Positions 23,109 to 34,285 of a stretch of DNA of 64,000 bases are shown in pieces. Position 1 is the stretch's first letter; each line of letters begins with the position of its first letter. The notes under the pieces are model-generated. The model ran no database searches. It was not told the DNA's origin and was given only the letters and a program-made list of their open reading frames with translations. The stretch lies in assembly GCA_029582165.1 (NCBI GenBank), contig CM055887.1, positions 14,493,690 through 14,557,689 on the forward strand. Direction: 5' to 3'. The DNA is from Portulaca oleracea (Eukaryota; Streptophyta; Magnoliopsida; Caryophyllales; Portulacaceae). Position numbers and translations under genes: made by a program.

Positions 23109-24140
23109 CTAGTTGGCTTTCTGTGCTGCTTTCGGCAGGGGCAATTTACCTGACCGGATCATACCTTCAATCTTAGTCTTCAAGGTCCAACACTTCTTGG
23201 TGTCATGTCCTTTACACCTGTGATAGTTGCAGAGTGCATTGTCATCCCAGCTTTGGTACTTCGTTTCTGGCTCTGGTCTCGGTAAAGGCAACTCAATCAG
23301 GTTTTGCCTTAAGAGATGAACCAAAGCATTTCGATGTAGTGGTGTCGAGTGGGGTGTAATTGTCGTAAATTGGTTGGATTCATGACTGAATTACATTAAT
23401 CTCAACACTCTTAGGAGGGTGGGTGGGTGAACCGATTGCCCTCCTATTAGGACTGGAATTCTTCCACCCTAAGGCGGCGACCATTTCATTATTCATGGTC
23501 TCGAGTTGGACGCAAAGGTCCTTCAAGTAATTGAAGTCCTTGATCACATAGTATCCCAAGTGTCGAGCCAGGCTACTCTTGAGACTCTATTTGAAGGTGG
23601 ATAACTGTAAGCATAGAGGTATTACCTCATTGATGTGAGACAACTTGGTATGTCATCTTTCGAAGTAAACTAGGAAGGACTCATTTTCCCTTTGCTTCAT
23701 TGCAGTCAGGTCATCCACAGTGGCCTGCTTCTTTTGGATACGACTGTAGTGGTTGATGAAGACCTTAAACAATTCATTCCAATCAGCCTTGACTTGAGGT
23801 GATAAGGCTTGGTTACCATACTTTGGCTTCTCTATCTAGGGTGGATGGGAAGAATGTAGAGTACAAGTCAATATCAATCCTGTTGAGAGGTGCCAACCGC
23901 ATGAACTCCTCAATGTGGTGAGTGGGATTTTCGGATGGTTACTTGATGTTGGGCACTTCAACTTTGTCATCCATCCTCATGACCGGATGTATGGGCAAAG
24001 GTACATTTGTGTACTTGTCAACAAATGTCGGAACAATGCTCATTATCTTAGTAAGACTCTCCAATTTTGTTCTAAGGCCTTCACATCAGGATCCTCTGCG
24101 ACTTTGGGAATTTCTGTGGCAGCTTTAGACTTCCCTTTGA
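23109..24140 (-). pseudogene. Tat gag polyprotein remnant
   Basis: Minus-strand translation with several stops and frameshifts gives a recognisable Ty3 gag. It includes a capsid-like stretch with RIDIDLYSTFFPSTLDREAK and WYGNQALSPQVKADWNELF, then KKQATVDDLTAMKQRENESF, and a C-terminal motif CNYHRCKGHDTKKCWTLK (23180-23250) typical of Ogre/Tat gag. It continues KTKIEGMIRSGKLPLP. Copy A retains only a trace. No protease or RT follows to the left, which suggests a gag-only element, though the ancestral pol could have been deleted. Confidence 0.75.
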
Positions 24141-25565
24141 ATGATCCTGAACCCCCCTAACTCATCCCATGCAGGTGTCTTAATGAGTTCGGGCTCAAAT
24201 TCGTACCCATTGATTTCTACATCACCATCATCTCCTTCAACATTTAGACCCAAATTGTCATAGATCTTTATGATGGCCTACAGCAAGCCATCCATCACTT
24301 GCTGTTGCTCATGGAGCCTCTTCCCGATCTTTATCTCCTGTTAAGAGAATTTTCAAAGACAAAGCCTTGCATTGTAGTGTAAAGGTCCTCTAGCTGCTTG
24401 GAAATGTTAGCTTCAGCACCTTGGACAAGGATCTCCTAGAATCGTTCCTCAGCCGTGGTATGATTTTGAGCTTTGACTTGGATGTTGGACGGGTTGTAGT
24501 CCAGATTTGGAACTAGTCGACAAGGATTTCCTATCTTGCCTGTACGGAAATTTGTTAGTGGCTCAATGATTGACTCTGAAACTTTCTACCCGATGCATGT
24601 ATGTCTTAGAAGGCCTATATGGGACCCTAATAGATTTGACACCTTTATGCTGACACAAGGATGACTCACCCACTTTTGGGAGTGCATGGCCTAGCTCTAT
24701 GTAGACCTAACTTGGTGATATACAACAAGAATAACCATTGGGTCTTTATATGGATCGAGTAACAACATGTTTATAGGCTGAGATCCGAGTAGTGGGAACT
24801 CAGACATGGGGATATCATAAAGGACCGAACAAAACCAACACACAAGGCCCGGACCTAGGAAACCTGATTGGATGGTCTAATAAAAATCAACGGGATAAAA
24901 ATGGTTAAAGTCGTCTGGCCTGTGGCTTTTGCATGGGCCACAAAATGAGGTAGTTGAGTCAGAGATGGGTCTACTGGAGGGGAAGCACCAAGAGACCTTG
25001 CCTCTATCCTAGGCTCATTTCTTTGGTTCCTTAATTAAGTGATTCTATGAGGGCTAATGCGATATCCGACACTAACTGGGTTGACTTGACTCTTTTATGT
25101 TCATTTTTCTTTTTACAAGATGTGTATAACATGCACATAACATACAAATGAAGGGTTAATCTTAACCTAGGCTCTAAATTCATGGATTACCAAGTTAGGG
25201 ATAAGATGAGGTACTACATGTTCTCGCCTCGGTGCACTTTACATATATAAAATTTATAAGTAAAGTGTGTGAGGTGTTGCTTGTCGGACTTCAAGGAAGC
25301 CTTGGAGTATAACATGGGTGAGAGGAGAGACCAAATGCTTGGCAATGTACGGTGCATCACACAAGTAGTGGCTGCCCGCTCTCGGGATGAATCCTAGGTT
25401 AATCCTAAACTAACCCCTTTGTGCTTCCCTATCAAAAGACCCGAGAGGAGCCTGGTATGCAAGATGCCTAAAGAATAATAAAATAGTGAAACAAAACAAC
25501 TTTCTCCCTTTTACAATTTCAAAACAAGTCGATTTTTTCAAGTTTTACCCTCTTTTTAAGTTAAG
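24141..25565. other. Tat copy B leader and gag N-terminal side
   Basis: Holds decayed gag N-terminal coding to about 24560, then single copies of the two units that form arrays in copy A (near 24600-24690 and 24820-24960), then the conserved leader. No intact frame. Confidence 0.55.
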
Positions 25566-25583
25566 TCCCCAATGGACTTGCCA
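25566..25583 (-). other. Primer binding site of Tat copy B (degenerate)
   Basis: Minus strand reads TGGCAAGTCCATTGGGGA, three mismatches from the PBS at 6432-6449, with the same three-base spacing to the LTR. Confidence 0.75.
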
Positions 25584-25586
25584 ATC

Positions 25587-27328
25587 TGTAGGACCCTGGG
25601 AAAAGTGGCGCGTAGCCCTTCTTTTTCCCGTTGCGCTACTTGGTTGTGATAGAGAGTCGATTAAGGCTGCTCAATCCTTAAATAAGGATGTTTTTACTTT
25701 TTAAACAAAACTTTTTATCGATCCTTTACATACTATACGCGTGCGAACTCACTTAAAGCCCAACCTTTCAGGTTTAAAGATGTCCAATCATATCGGCCCC
25801 ACATCTACATTATAGCTAGAAAAGTGCACCGGGGTCACTCGACTGATTCCTAGGCCATGCGGCCTTGGCAGGGATCAGGCCAGGGACCCACTTGTACCCA
25901 GCCCCCAAGGAGGGGCTAGAAATAAGTCAAGGCCGCATGGCCTTGGCTTGAGTCTACTCCCATTCATCCTTAGCTGGCTCTTTAGCATCGATTCTAGGAG
26001 AGATATTGACCCATCTGAATAAACTGAAATGAGGAGCGCAAGAAGTGATTTACGCAAGTTAGGATCCAAAAGGGGTCGCCAGTTGATTTAAGGAAATCAA
26101 CGAACCAAGAAAATAATGAAACTCCAATCTACGAACCCGAATTCTGAGCCTGGGGGTAAGGTTACGAGTCCGTGGGTTGAAGAACTCTCGGACTCGCCTG
26201 TTTTGAAAACAGACTCTACTAAAATTGAAATTGAAATGAAAGAGAGTGGGGAGAAGCTTAAAAGGTTTCACCATGTTATATTCATATCATGCAAGTATGA
26301 TGATTATTTACAAAATAATGTACAGGATGATCAATCAATATAATTACATGAATACAAAATGATGAATAAATAAATGATCAAACCTTGCTTGATCACAAAT
26401 GCAAGTGAAGATGAAGAAGAAATGAAATTGATACATCGGGTTTCTTCTGGAGTTGATATCGCGATAACTCCAAGACCCTTTTTCATGTGAGAATGGTGGG
26501 GTAAAAGAGGGGATTTTTGAGAGAGAATTTGAGAGGGATTGTTGATGAATTCGGTGGTATGAATGAGGGGTATTTATAGGTGGAAGAGTTGGTGTGATCA
26601 TGGAAGGGGGGGGGGGGGGTTCGATCCCCATTTCATGCCCCTAATCAGCCCCAAGGCCGCATGGCCTTTGACTGTCCATGAGTCAAAAGCGCCAACGCTA
26701 TGATCGTGAGATTAGTTGACTAGGTGAGGCGTGAAATGTATTTTAAAATCGCATAGGCCATGTAGCCTATAGAAACTCAGCACATAAATCAATGATGTGG
26801 CGGGATACGGGCCACCTTTTGCAACTGCACAGGCCATGCAGCCTTCATAACATTCATGGCCTATTTTGCGCTTTGGGCCTGCTCTGTGAGTTCGCCAAGG
26901 CCACACGGCCTTGGTAGGCTCTGTGATAGGCTCTATGGGGCTTGCACAGCCAAGGCCGTGCGGCCTTGGCAGTTTGTTCTGGGAAACTAGTCAGGGCTGC
27001 TTGGCCTCGGTGTTAGACTAGTCCAATTTCAAACGGCCATAACTCCATTCGGACTCTGATTGAGGCAATTGAAAAGGCGTTAGAAAGCTTATAATGGGTA
27101 CTTTACCCTCATAGAAACAAATAAGGCCAATGAGACTTGTGGAAAAAATGGGATTCAAAATAGTGAACATATGTATATGGAAAGGGTGGAAAATGAAGGC
27201 TTTTTGTGGTATGTTGGCCCAGTGACTTTTGATTGAGCCTTGTGGCTTTGCTTTCATTCTAGTCTCTTTTCTTATTGCCCCCGGTTTGTTTTATTACACT
27301 TTTCCCGGTAGAAAACCCGGTGTCAACA
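25587..27328 (-). mobile_element. Tat LTR 2 (5' LTR of copy B)
   Basis: On the minus strand it runs from TGTTGACACCGGG to GGGTCCTACA. It is homologous to LTR 1 but about 150 bp shorter. It carries eight palindromic words of the CCAAGGCC-N4-GGCCTTGG type at 25851, 25928, 26651, 26753, 26831, 26895, 26949 and 26991. The best has perfect 9-bp arms (26949-26970). A 14-base G run lies at 26606-26619. Confidence 0.85.
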
Positions 27329-27384
27329 CCTGGCCAAATTGGTCAAAGGTTTTGTAATCTTCGAAAAGTCATTGACAAACAAGA

Positions 27385-27515
27385 ACATGTAGTGCATTGT
27401 TCCAAGTCCGATCGACCTTCACATTGTTGACACCTAGATTCGGCCCTTATGCAAGCCACCGTCCAAAGTAATATGTGGCGCATTGTTCCAAGTCCGATCG
27501 GACTTAAAGCTCGAT
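27385..27515. repeat. Two direct copies of a 35-bp phrase at an LTR boundary
   Basis: GCATTGTTCCAAGTCCGATC occurs at about 27396 and 27480, with similar sequence on both sides. The first copy lies just outside and the second just inside the TGTTGACACC LTR start at 27425. Confidence 0.7.
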
Positions 27516-28240
27516 GAATCTAAAGTAGCTAGGTACATCCCCTTCTCCATTCAAACCTGGCATCCTTAAGCCTATAAATAGGACCCCTAACCTCGAAGCA
27601 AGACACCAACTACAACACTCTATCATCCCCACTCACTCCCTATTCTAATTTTCTCTCTTAATTTTCCTATTTTCCCCCTAATCTCTCATATTATTCTCAA
27701 CCTCATTATCCATTTTTCTTAACCTTTTTTCTAAGCTAAACACATACCTTACTAAAATCATCCAAAACAACCAAAAACACATCGAAAACCTCACAAAACC
27801 CTCACAAAAAGCATTTTCCCTACCCAAAGTTTGGTTGCATATTGCATCAACAAAGGAGGTGCAATCAAGCTTCATCAAGTGCACAAACAAGTGTGCAAGC
27901 AAGGCTAGGCAAAGTTCCCTTTGAAAACATCATATAGGTACTCTTTTGCGTTAATTTTCTAATGTAGAGTGTTCTTGTACATGTTGTAAACAATTCATTC
28001 TTTTTGCATGTTTAATGAATTAATTATGTAAAGTTTAAATTTACTTCCCATCCAAACTTTATTAAAAGCACATTGTTCTAACTTTTAATAGAGTCTTTCC
28101 TAAGTGAGAAGCGAACTCAAAGGTCTTTACCTTTCGAGTTCGAAAGCTTATCTCCGAATCCATTTCTTGGTTCATAGACATAGTCTTTCTTTGTTTTCTT
28201 TTCGATTTTGTCTTGGCTTTTCTCCTTAAAAAAGTCGGGT
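27425..28240 (+). mobile_element. Probable Tat-like LTR fragment, plus strand
   Basis: Begins TGTTGACACCTAGATTCGG, has a good TATA box CTATAAATAG (27572-27581), and is followed at 28231-28250 by AAAGTCGGGTAGTGACTCC. The last resembles the GGGTGGCGACTCC text found at Tat LTR/PBS junctions. No second LTR or coding region is seen, so it is a solo or truncated LTR. The right boundary is approximate. Confidence 0.45.
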
Positions 28241-29496
28241 AGTGACTCCTTTTAACCAAAACACATTGGGATTGCATAAATCATGTTTATCATGGTTTTA
28301 TAATAAACTGATGCTACTTTAAGGTGCCTTTGCATGTTTTTAAATAGTGTTGCATAAATTATCTTCTTTCAAGCTTAACATTTTATGAACAAATTGAACT
28401 AGTCCTAAGGAGTTGAAATAAGTGGATGTTCGCTCCTAAAGCTTAGTTTAATTATTCACGAAATGCACACAGTAAAGGGAAGATGATTTTACAATGTACT
28501 ACTCATAAAATATGTATATAATCCTTAAAGCATTTTAAAAGTAAACCCCTACGAATTCTCCACCCCGCGAATAATCAAATGTCTGAAAGACGCAAAAAAT
28601 GTCCACACACGTACACAAACATTTCACAGCTAACCAAGAAAAGGTTTCAGATGATGCTTCTTAGACACTTCAAATATTTTAGAGCTCCCTTGAAAATTTA
28701 GAATGTTACATCAAATATCATGGATCTAATAATCTCGAATAGTTGCAAAGAAACTTCTAAAGTATATTTAAGCATTGCACTTCAAGTACTAACACAATTT
28801 ATAACAGTACAATCATGCCTTCGCTTTTCCAAAATCTATTAGCTTAATCTCAACGTGATAATCATTTTTTGGGATGTCCTTTGGGACTTGAACAAGACAG
28901 TCAACCTTGCCATAATGCATTCTAGTTTTTAGTTGAATTGCAAAAGAAAGATAGTACATAGAGTAGCACATGATGCAATCAAGTAAATAACCAAAAGTTT
29001 CAACACAAGTAGAAAACCACAATAAGTCGTTCCCAAGTATATAATTATGAAAATGTTGTTAACATTTTCAGTTGGATTTCTTGTAACCGTATAGCCAAAC
29101 ACAAAGAGCACATGAACATGAAATTCCAAAGTCCCTCATCTCACGAAAGTTGATGATGATTAAAAAAATCTCCCTCAACACAAACAAATAACGTTATAAG
29201 TTTTGAGTTTGCTGGCAGAAGGTGGTCAGCAAGAAATGCAATTAGATGCAACTAAATTCACTCGAGACATGAAATCACAAGCATGTCAACCAAAAATGCA
29301 CACACATATATAAATGCACTTAACAAGCACACTACGTTAGAGCTAGGAAAAGTTAACTAGACAATAGTACAAACTTAAATACAAAAATAACCGGTATAGA
29401 AGTAAGAAGAAGATACTAGTCGACAAGTATAACACTCTAACAATTTTCATGAGCTTATGGCACCTCATACTAAGTAACAAAGTCATAGATCGTTGT
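28241..29496. other. Intergenic region with two possible gene fragments
   Basis: A segment at 28605-28700 is a diverged copy of 32487-32592 (shared GATGATGCTTCTT and TTTTAGRGCTCC). On the minus strand, 28813-28925 reads as a terminal exon after an AG: MHYGKVDCLVQVPKDIPKND then a short tail and stop. I do not recognise either and cannot show they are expressed. Confidence 0.35.
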
Positions 29497-32291
29497 TGTT
29501 AGGATTCTTGGAGTTTTGGTAGCAGATAAACAATAATAAGGGAGAAAAATAAATAAAGATTCACACACAAGGGTTTACGTGGAAAAATCCAAACTGGGGA
29601 AAAAAAACCACGAATGTTGCTTTATCAGAGGATTACAAGTGTTTGTCAGAGATTTTCAGACATCTACAACCTCTTACAACCTCCTTAGAATTACAACCTT
29701 AGAACTCAATACTCACATATGAGCCTCACTTAACTCTCCCAGGGACACAGAGATTACATGTTAATCTCTTGTGGTATAAAATGAAAACACTCAATTACAT
29801 ATCAAATAAGCATATCCCTAGGCTCTATTTATAGTACAAGCGGCTACAACAATTAATTCAAAAACAAACTCTAAAATAGAGCAGGAAACCCTAATTAACT
29901 CGGTAAAAACAATCGACCTTGTGAAAATCTGTCGTCACAGTTCACCATTGATTATGTCCTGGTTGGCACGACCTGTGGCACCTCCAGATGGACCTGTCGA
30001 CCTCGACACGACTCGTGTCCCATGGTAGAATCCAATCTTTGATCTTTGGACACCTCCACGGACCGTGCTCTTCACCTTATCACCCGTATCGCCTATTTTT
30101 CGCCTCCAAATCAATCAATTGAGCTCCACACTCAGCAAACTCCCACTTGGAGCTCAACTGCATTCATAGCCATCACGATCATCATTAACACTACTAGTGT
30201 TATGAATCCTCGAATCCTCTTGTACATCCACCTCAATCTTTTTTAGCATAGATGAATAGAGGTCACAGTTGACCTTCCATCAACTCCTCTTTCAGTAACA
30301 TGCTCCCACTTGTACATATCATGCCCTTAGAACTTCGACATACGCATCCTCGTCAAGAACTTAGGGGAATTTCAGATTGGAATTTTACCTCATTTTGAAC
30401 TTGTCGAATTCTCGTGCAGGTTAGATGCATCCTTCGGATGACCATATGTTCTTATAGCCTTGAACAGAAACCTCCTCGTTTTTGGTACCCTTGCTCAATA
30501 GAGAATCTGACGCGCCTTTGACGAGCATGAACAAGTCTATTAGAATTATTAATGACAGTGTACAACTACTCCTTTTTTCTACCATTTGCAAATTATAGAT
30601 CCTTTCGTAACCTTCCCGTGTATCTTTCCTCATCCAATTGACACACAAAAACAAGTTTCTTCGTCAGACCCGATACATACAAAATATTCTTCACCCACCA
30701 ACACCCACCCTTAGAAGTTTTAATGCTTACATCACCTCTTCTTAGCACCTTTAGACTTTGACTGTTTGCAAGCCTAACGCTGCCAAACCTCCCACTCACA
30801 AAGTTATTAAAGGACTCCCTACTAGACGAATAGTGAAACAACACACCCGAATCTACAATCTAATCCCTTTGTGACTTGTCAACTCTAACAATTAAGACAT
30901 TATTCAAATCCTCAACAGAATTTACCGAGCCATGATCATTATGACTGCTCTTCCTAGATTTAGAACGATCCCGACAAAAATGATCTCTATCACCATACAA
31001 CACAACACGTGCTCCATATTTCGACCGACCCCGACCGGAGCTGCCATTGTTCCTCCTACCCCTGATAGCCAAAGCACTCCTCGAAGACTCAAATACATTA
31101 GAATCTTTCCTACAAATGCTTTCATTCAGGACAAAGTCTCTAATTTCCCCAAACTTTTGTTTCTCATCTTTCTTGATCGAAGATATTACAGAAGTTATAA
31201 AATTATCCCAAGACTTAGGTATGTTAGCCAACAGTATATTAGTATTCATCTCATCATCAAAACTAAATCCCACAAAGGTCAACTTTGATAGTATCACATT
31301 CAACTCGTTCGCACTATCATTCATATCACAAGACTCATGCATCTTTAATTTAAATAAACGACGGTGACGTATGTACCTTGTTCACATCCAAAAGTTTCTC
31401 ATATATGTTTTTTAAGGCCTCAAGTTGGTCTTTTGTCATTTTCTGATCTTTGACGCTAATAGCCACCATTTCGAGTTAGCGCCAACCTGACCATATTGAA
31501 TTCCTGACTATCAAGCTCTTCCCAATCTTTTCGGCTTCATCTTTTCTGGCTCTTCACCCATTGTAAGATACAACTTTTGCTAGCGGAGCACATCCTCAAC
31601 GCGCATCCTCCACCACACATAGCCTTTTCCATCGAACTCTGAAATCTTCATAAGTGTGCCTGCCGCTGCTTCTCTATCTGTAGATCAAAAATACCCCAAC
31701 CAAAGCATTGAAAGCAATTGTTAGGCTTCTTAGGGCGTTGTTAGCAGACAAACAATAATAAGGGCGAAAAATATATAAATAAAGATTCACACACAACGGT
31801 TTAACATAGGAAAACCCAAACCAGGAAAAAAACTACAAATGATGCATTATCAGAAGATTACCAGTGTTTATCAGAGATTCATAGAACTCTAAAACCTCTC
31901 AGAACTTCACTAGAGCTACAACTTAAGAATTCAGCACTCATAGATGAGTCTCACACAATTCTTTCAGGGACACAATGATTACTGGTCAATCTTTTGTAGT
32001 ATAAGATGAAAACACCTAATTACATATCAAATAAGCCTTACTGCCTACCCCTAGGCTATATTTATATATAGTGCAAGCGGCTACATCAATTAGGTTAAAA
32101 CAAACTCCAAACACATAATAGGAAACCTTAATTAAGTCCGCAAAAACAATTGACCTCGTGAAAATCTACCGTCATAGTTCACCACGTATCATGTCTTGGT
32201 CGACATGACCCCAGGAAACTCGGCACGACCCATGTCCTACAGCAGAATCCAAACTCTGCTCTTTGGACACCTACACAGACCATGCTCTACA
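29497..32291 (-). mobile_element. Ty1/copia element with both LTRs, internally deleted
   Basis: Two similar LTRs (29497-30074 and 31719-32291, about 575 bp) both begin TGTTAGG on the plus strand and end TTCA or TACA. The internal region is only 1.64 kb and encodes gag and the protease start on the minus strand. Integrase, RT and RNase H are missing. No clear target duplication is found at the ends. A 15-nt palindrome GACACGACTCGTGTC lies in the left LTR (30005-30019). Confidence 0.8.
30421..31690 (-). pseudogene. Copia gag-protease remnant
   Basis: From the right on the minus strand: a decayed gag N-terminus (KDWEELDSQEFNMVRLAL, near 31480-31540), then an open frame 30860-31342 with the copia gag core (FVGFSFDDEMNTNILLANIP, SWDNFITSVIS) and an Arg/Ser-rich linker. 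The protease start IVDSGVLFHYSS follows after one stop. Then comes the pre-integrase region with LKVLRRGDVSIKTSKGG and NILYVSGLTKKLVFVCQLDE. The protease catalytic Asp (VDSG) is visible. The CCHC knuckle is not clearly preserved (DRDHFCRDRSKSRK). Broken by stops and truncated; not functional. Confidence 0.75.
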
Positions 32292-32741
32292 CTCAATAGT
32301 TGCTGGCATTAAAAAAAAATCACAATAGCACTAATAACATATAACCCTATAGCTTATGGCTAACCTATTACATTGCCAATATCAAAACACAATTGATCTT
32401 TCAGTTTCAAAATCAAAGATCTACATGTTGCTTAAATGTTGATTTTCTCGTCAAGTGGATTCCACCGGGGATGTTCATTATCTTAAGCGTCCACGCTTTC
32501 ACGGTTAAGAAACACTTCATAGCCAACCGGGAAACAGTTTCCGATGATGCTTCTTGGATACTTCAACTTTTTTAGGGCTCCACTGAAATTTCAGAGACAT
32601 TCTTAACTAAGCCTTGTCCTTCTTTATCCCAGATGAAGTAGCTATTAGCTTCTCCTATCATTGTAAAGAACCGAACAAACTTACCTAGAATACTCATTAA
32701 ACCAAATATTCGAAAGGAAACTATTCATATGTAATCATTTA
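32292..32741. other. Intergenic, with duplicated gene-like fragment
   Basis: A frame at 32393-32575 (plus) includes HAFTVKKHFIANRETVSDDA and SWILQLF. It is similar to 28605-28700 on the other side of the copia element. I do not recognise the protein. Confidence 0.35.
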
Positions 32742-33133
32742 TAGTCTGTTTGGATAGAGGTTATAGGAGGGGAAGGGAGGAGAAAGGAGGGAATGATATT
32801 AAATAACCCCCTCTACCCTTGTTTGGAAAAATAAATAGGAGGGGAGGGTAATCATTTACCTCCATTCCCCTCCATTAACCCCCTTTTCATTAACCCGCGA
32901 TATGAGGGTTAACAGAGGGGATGGAACTCATTATGCATTAAAAAAAGAAAAAAACTTTATTAATATAATAACTACTTCATGTTTCTCCCCTCCTTCCTAC
33001 CCTTTTCTAATCTAAACACAACAATTAACCCCTTTTACCTATCATTCCCCTCCACTTATAATCCAAACAAAATAGAAATAGATCCCCTTCCCTCCCCTCC
33101 CCTCCCCTCCCCCTCTAATAACGAAAGAGACTG
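32742..33133. mobile_element. Harbinger-like MITE
   Basis: 392 bp between TTA trinucleotides (32739-32741 and 33134-33136). TIRs are imperfect: TAGTCTGTTTGG against CAGTCTCTTTCG, followed by AGAGG/GAGGGG-rich arms. The inside is purine-rich on one half and pyrimidine-rich on the other. No coding. The TTA duplication points to the PIF/Harbinger type. Confidence 0.5.
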
Positions 33134-33301
33134 TTAATTTCATAGTATTGCACAATCAAGAATCCAAAAGTACCAACAAATAAATTAAATCAAATTGATA
33201 GAACCTTACAAGTAAAGAAGGGTCTATTCGACCCAATAGGTTCGACAAGGCAAGGCCAGACCACCCTCACCCAGTTGTGAACAGTGAGCTGATGCCAGAA
33301 C

Positions 33302-33980
33302 TAGGGGTGGGCACAATAAACCTAAACTGCAATTCGAACCGCAAAACCAGTAAAACCAAACCGGTAACTGCGGTTAACCGAATTAATTTTTGCATAAAAG
33401 TGGTTTAGATTAACCAAACCGGTATGAGCGGTTTAGGTTTAGGTTTTGGATTTTCATTAAACGGTTAACTAGTTTTAACTAAATTAAAAAAAAAACCCTA
33501 CTCATTGACTAGCTTTGTGCTGCTGCTGTGCGCCGCTGGAGAAAAAATGGGTAGAGTTATTTTTTTTATTTTGTAATTGTAATTTCAACTTTGAAGCGGG
33601 AAAAAGTGAAAAACCTAGGTCTCTATTATTTTTTAATTGTAATTTCAACTTTCAAGCAAGTAGCGTCGTACCGTGTATGCGTATCGGAATGCGAATTTAT
33701 TAGCAATATGGTTGCATTTACTTCCATAAATGTTATTGTAAATTTCCAAGAAACCGGTTAAGCGTAAGCCGTATATTTAATGAGGTTAACCGTAAAAATT
33801 TCGGTTTGGTTTAAGTTTCTAGATTTTAAAAGTCGTTAACCGCATCTAAGTGGCGGTTTTGGTTTGGTTTAGGTTTCCAGATTTCAAAAGCGGTTAACCG
33901 CAAACCGCATATTGCGGTTTCGGTTTAAGTTTTCAAAATCTAAAATCCTCAAAAGCGGTTAACCTGTTATGCCCACCCTA
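33302..33980. mobile_element. Non-autonomous hAT-type element
   Basis: 679 bp. Ends are TAGGGGTGGGCAC and TGCCCACCCTA (inverted). Flanks are GCCAGAAC (33294-33301) and GCCACGAC (33981-33988), a 6-of-8 match fitting an aged 8-bp hAT target duplication. Subterminal parts carry repeated AAAAGCGGTTAACCGC-like motifs. The small ORF inside has no recognisable domain. Confidence 0.75.
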
Positions 33981-34285
33981 GCCACGACCCACAATTTCAG
34001 GCGTATTCTTATTGATGAACACGCACACGCTGTTAAGAAGGAAGGTTACAGTAAGGTGAAAAATAATTTTCCACTGATTAGGGTTTTCTCTCCACCAAGC
34101 GACGGCGATAGCAACCGTCAAGAAGTGAGAGTTTCTTGCTTCCGGTAACGTGAAGCGGCGGGTTGTGTGGATTTAGACTCGGAGGTAGTCTTTGGTAGGG
34201 AGCAGTTTACCGCTGCTTGCTGGCTCCATTTTTGCTATGGTGAAAGCAGAAAGATTAGGGCCTGTTTCTTGAACCACAAGTAACC

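Larger units (their letters stand above)
8351..25586 (-). mobile_element. Tat/Ogre-type retrotransposon, internal region of copy B, split by a nested element
   Basis: The two halves (8351-9940 and 22583-25586) join across the TTGGT target duplication of the nested element. This restores the order seen in copy A at 2540-2900. Native internal length is about 4.6 kb. It holds gag remains (23109-24140) but no pol domains, so it is probably non-autonomous. Its 5' LTR is 25587-27328 and its 3' LTR appears to be 6453-8350. Confidence 0.7.

Noticed and set aside
29492..32296. Target duplication for the gag-protease copia element
   Set aside because: The 5 bp outside each LTR end (GTTGT and CTCAA) do not match under the ends I chose.
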